Positions 61,609 through 64,000 of a stretch of DNA of 64,000 nucleotides are shown here, piece after piece (within the stretch, counting starts at the first letter, position 1; every line of letters begins with the position of its first letter). The translations under genes were made by a program, and so were the position numbers. The DNA comes from Tubiluchus corallicola. Lineage: Eukaryota; Priapulida; Priapulimorpha; Priapulimorphida; Tubiluchidae. Under the pieces are notes generated by a model that was not told the origin of the DNA, did no database searches, and saw nothing but the letters and a program-made list of their open reading frames with translations. The stretch covers positions 1-64,000 of the forward strand of contig JAQGDQ010001081.1 in the NCBI GenBank assembly GCA_030141605.1. The letters run 5' to 3'.

Positions 61609-64000
61609 ATATAGAGAGAGAATTTTACTCACTTCTATAATGACACGTTGTGTACTACTAAATATAAAATTGGCAAAGGCAAATTACTTTAGCGCTTCAC
61701 TTTTTATCTTGGCGTAATCGTTAGCTGCTATGATTCACGATTGTATTAGATCCTGAGCCTTCGCTGATTGCTGCAGACAATGCGCATGCATCAGATATGG
61801 GGCTGGGCTATATAGCTTATATAATCTTTGATAAGAATAACAGACAAGAGGCGATAATGTATAGGACATACGCATGTCATGTGCACGTTAAGATGAAGGC
61901 AGTGAATTGTAAAAAAATATTTAAACTACGCCATGCTTAAAAGTACGTGTACTATAAGTTACATAATTATAGATCTACAACAAGTGCCTCTTTGGCTAAA
62001 TGTCCTTAGAACCAAAACCGAGAGAGAGTGCTTCGGAATTTTCGTTATCAGTTTCAGCAAACCATCCAAAAGGTCCTGTAACACGGAAATGTTTAGTTTG
62101 TCAACATGTTTATTTTCATGGTTAAATTCTACGTACAGAATCTATAAGACATTGCATTAACCCCAGATTTGATTCATGAGTTTGTAACAAATTCGAGTTA
62201 GATGAAGTGGGTTAAACGAGAGACAAAGGTATAGATAATTGGAGTTTTCAATGGAAGTTGGAGCTGTGTGCCGCTAGATGCTACGATGTTATACAGGCAA
62301 AATCCAGTTTCGCCTCACGCCATGGATGAAAAAGGCAGTTTGTGATTAAAACAAGTAAATCTTCCAGTCTTATAGAATCGTCCAGTTAAAGCAATAATCT
62401 CCTTTATAGATGTACCCTGATGTTGAATTAAGAATTGAACACATTATCAATTCCCTTACCATTGACTGCTTGGCAGCTTGTAAGGGACAAAGAACAACGA
62501 AACAACACCGGAAAACAAAACGCAATGAAATATCGAACACTCGTAGAAAATAAATCCCAGCACAATTTAATACGCTGAAACCTGCATCACTTAGGGTTTT
62601 AGCAAAGTATAACACACATTGCGAATTGGCGGTCGCCTGTTTCAAATCAATGGTTTCAATATTGTGTGAAGCAATGCTGTGCTAATAATTATGCAGATTA
62701 ATTTTGTTGTATGTACACAGTCATCGTGACTCATCATGTACTGAGAATAAGCGATATGATGTTTGGGCATTTCACTAATAGCTCATCCCTCTGAGTTTCT
62801 TTGCTTGGATGATTCATTCTGAGTGGGCCCCTTTCCCATGAGATTCCACAAGCGTCAAAGCAAAAATTGTACAAACTGCCAATCTGAGAGGCTAACATTG
62901 ATAATTTTACACCGTATTTGTAATTTGTTTAAAGTTGATTCACTAAATATGAATGTAATTACACAGGATAGCTTGTGGTCGTATATTAACATAATTAACG
63001 CCATTATTGGGTTAAATAAACTACGGCATGTACAGAACTCAATTTCTTGAGGCCGCTTTTCAATGACTACGCCCCGTAATTTTCAAAAATACCCAGTAGC
63101 ATAGACACAATATGTTTTTAAACACTGTTGAATTCACTAACAAACAGTCTCATGGAGATACATGCATGTACTATACATATATGATATATACTGAAACGTT
63201 ACATTGAAGGACGAATGAAACCCCTTTTTTCGATAGAAGAGTCAAAAATTCTATCATTGAATTACACTTCGTTGAACCGGTTTTTTCTTGGAATTTCCCA
63301 AAATATCTATACGCGCTGACGAAAGATGACAAATAACATGAGCGGATGATCCTTCTACAACGAGAAATATGTAATTCATACTATTTACAATTGTAAAGTC
63401 GCAAATGTTATTTTATTGTCAACATAGCGTTTCAATCGAATGTACAATATTGTCAAATATTACAATAATCAAACGATTCCATAGAAAGGGCGCTTAGGCC
63501 TATTCTCAAACGCTGCATTTGCTAACAGCCTGACGCGAGCTGCACTTTAAATCGAAATAAATCTTTCACGATGGAAGAAACTGGCTTCGTTGCGATGACT
63601 CACTGCAACTGTCTTTCTTTCTCTTAATAATTTATGAACTGGAGTGCTATAAAATTAAGTGGCTGTCAGCGGGATATGACAGGAAGAAAATTTGTCTTGA
63701 TTCTCTATATGGGTTTACAGACTGAAATTGTCCACAATAGATATAAATATTTGGGTTTACGGACTGAAAATATGGCACCCAGATAGACAGAATTAAAATT
63801 ACGTCGGAGACTTGTTTTGTGCTAGTGCATACATTTCTATAATTAGTATCCATTCACAAGGAATTATAGTTAGTCTTTGTCTCTAGAAGTTAGTAAAAGT
63901 CACTATTCCCTGCTTAGACGAAAAACACAAGGCTCCAAAGAGTTACTAGAGGAAAAGTTTCTGTGTTATCACCTATCTCGACATCGTTCAGTTATTCGTC
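61609..64000. other. Spacer to the window end, no gene seen
   Basis: No recognisable coding or RNA gene. A short tandem duplication (GGGTTTACxGACTGAAA at about 63711 and 63754) is the only structure seen. Short open frames near 61933, 62370 and 62823 have no domain. Confidence 0.5.

Noticed and set aside
61402-61717. Open frames of Tyr-Val-Cys-Met and Tyr-Ile-His-Thr repeats
   Set aside because: Direct translations of the TATG array.

Overview
The window is eukaryotic nuclear DNA, AT-rich, with spliced genes (canonical GT-AG introns of about 100 bp to 8 kb), long non-coding spacers, microsatellites and several transposon remnants. Codon and protein content, CR1/L2-like LINEs and DNA-transposon debris point to an invertebrate animal. 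I cannot fix the phylum from sequence alone. There are no bacterial-type operons, CRISPR arrays or rRNA genes.

Layout: (1) 1-12.7 kb: the 3' part of a Rab-GAP gene of the TBC1D9/TBC1D9B/TBC1D8 family on the + strand, 17 exons and 943 residues visible; the 5' exons with the GRAM domains lie left of the window. A near-perfect inverted repeat of at least 1,277 bp (arms 1-1277 and 3394-4670) puts an antisense copy of two TBC-domain exons upstream of the exons they belong to. (2) 12.7-19.0 kb: intergenic, with a LINE-tail remnant and a 500-bp polypyrimidine tract. (3) 19.0-36.7 kb: a second + strand gene, reconstructed as six coding exons (1,605 residues); the N-terminal ~224 residues look helical and the rest is one 4.1-kb exon encoding a low-complexity acidic/Ser-rich protein. 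I do not recognise its family. Its 7.9-kb third intron holds an antisense, decayed CR1-like LINE with an SGNH-esterase ORF1, endonuclease and reverse transcriptase. (4) 38.7-39.6 kb: a candidate non-autonomous DNA transposon with imperfect terminal repeats and a 7-bp target duplication. (5) 39.9-41.5 kb: a - strand gene with one coding exon (521 residues), convergent with gene 2 and also unrecognised. (6) 41.5-64 kb: no convincing gene. It contains a 365-bp CT/C array, two more candidate terminal-inverted-repeat elements, a ~150-bp-period satellite, an L2/CR1-like LINE tail, a Penelope/hammerhead-like motif and a TATG array.

The three genes do not form an obvious pathway. Only the first has a function readable from its domains (Rab GTPase activation in membrane traffic). 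The strongest oddities are the inverted repeat whose breakpoint cuts the Rab-GAP catalytic motif, the two unrecognised large proteins, and an uninterrupted multi-hydrophobic 172-codon ORF between ORF1 and ORF2 of the LINE.
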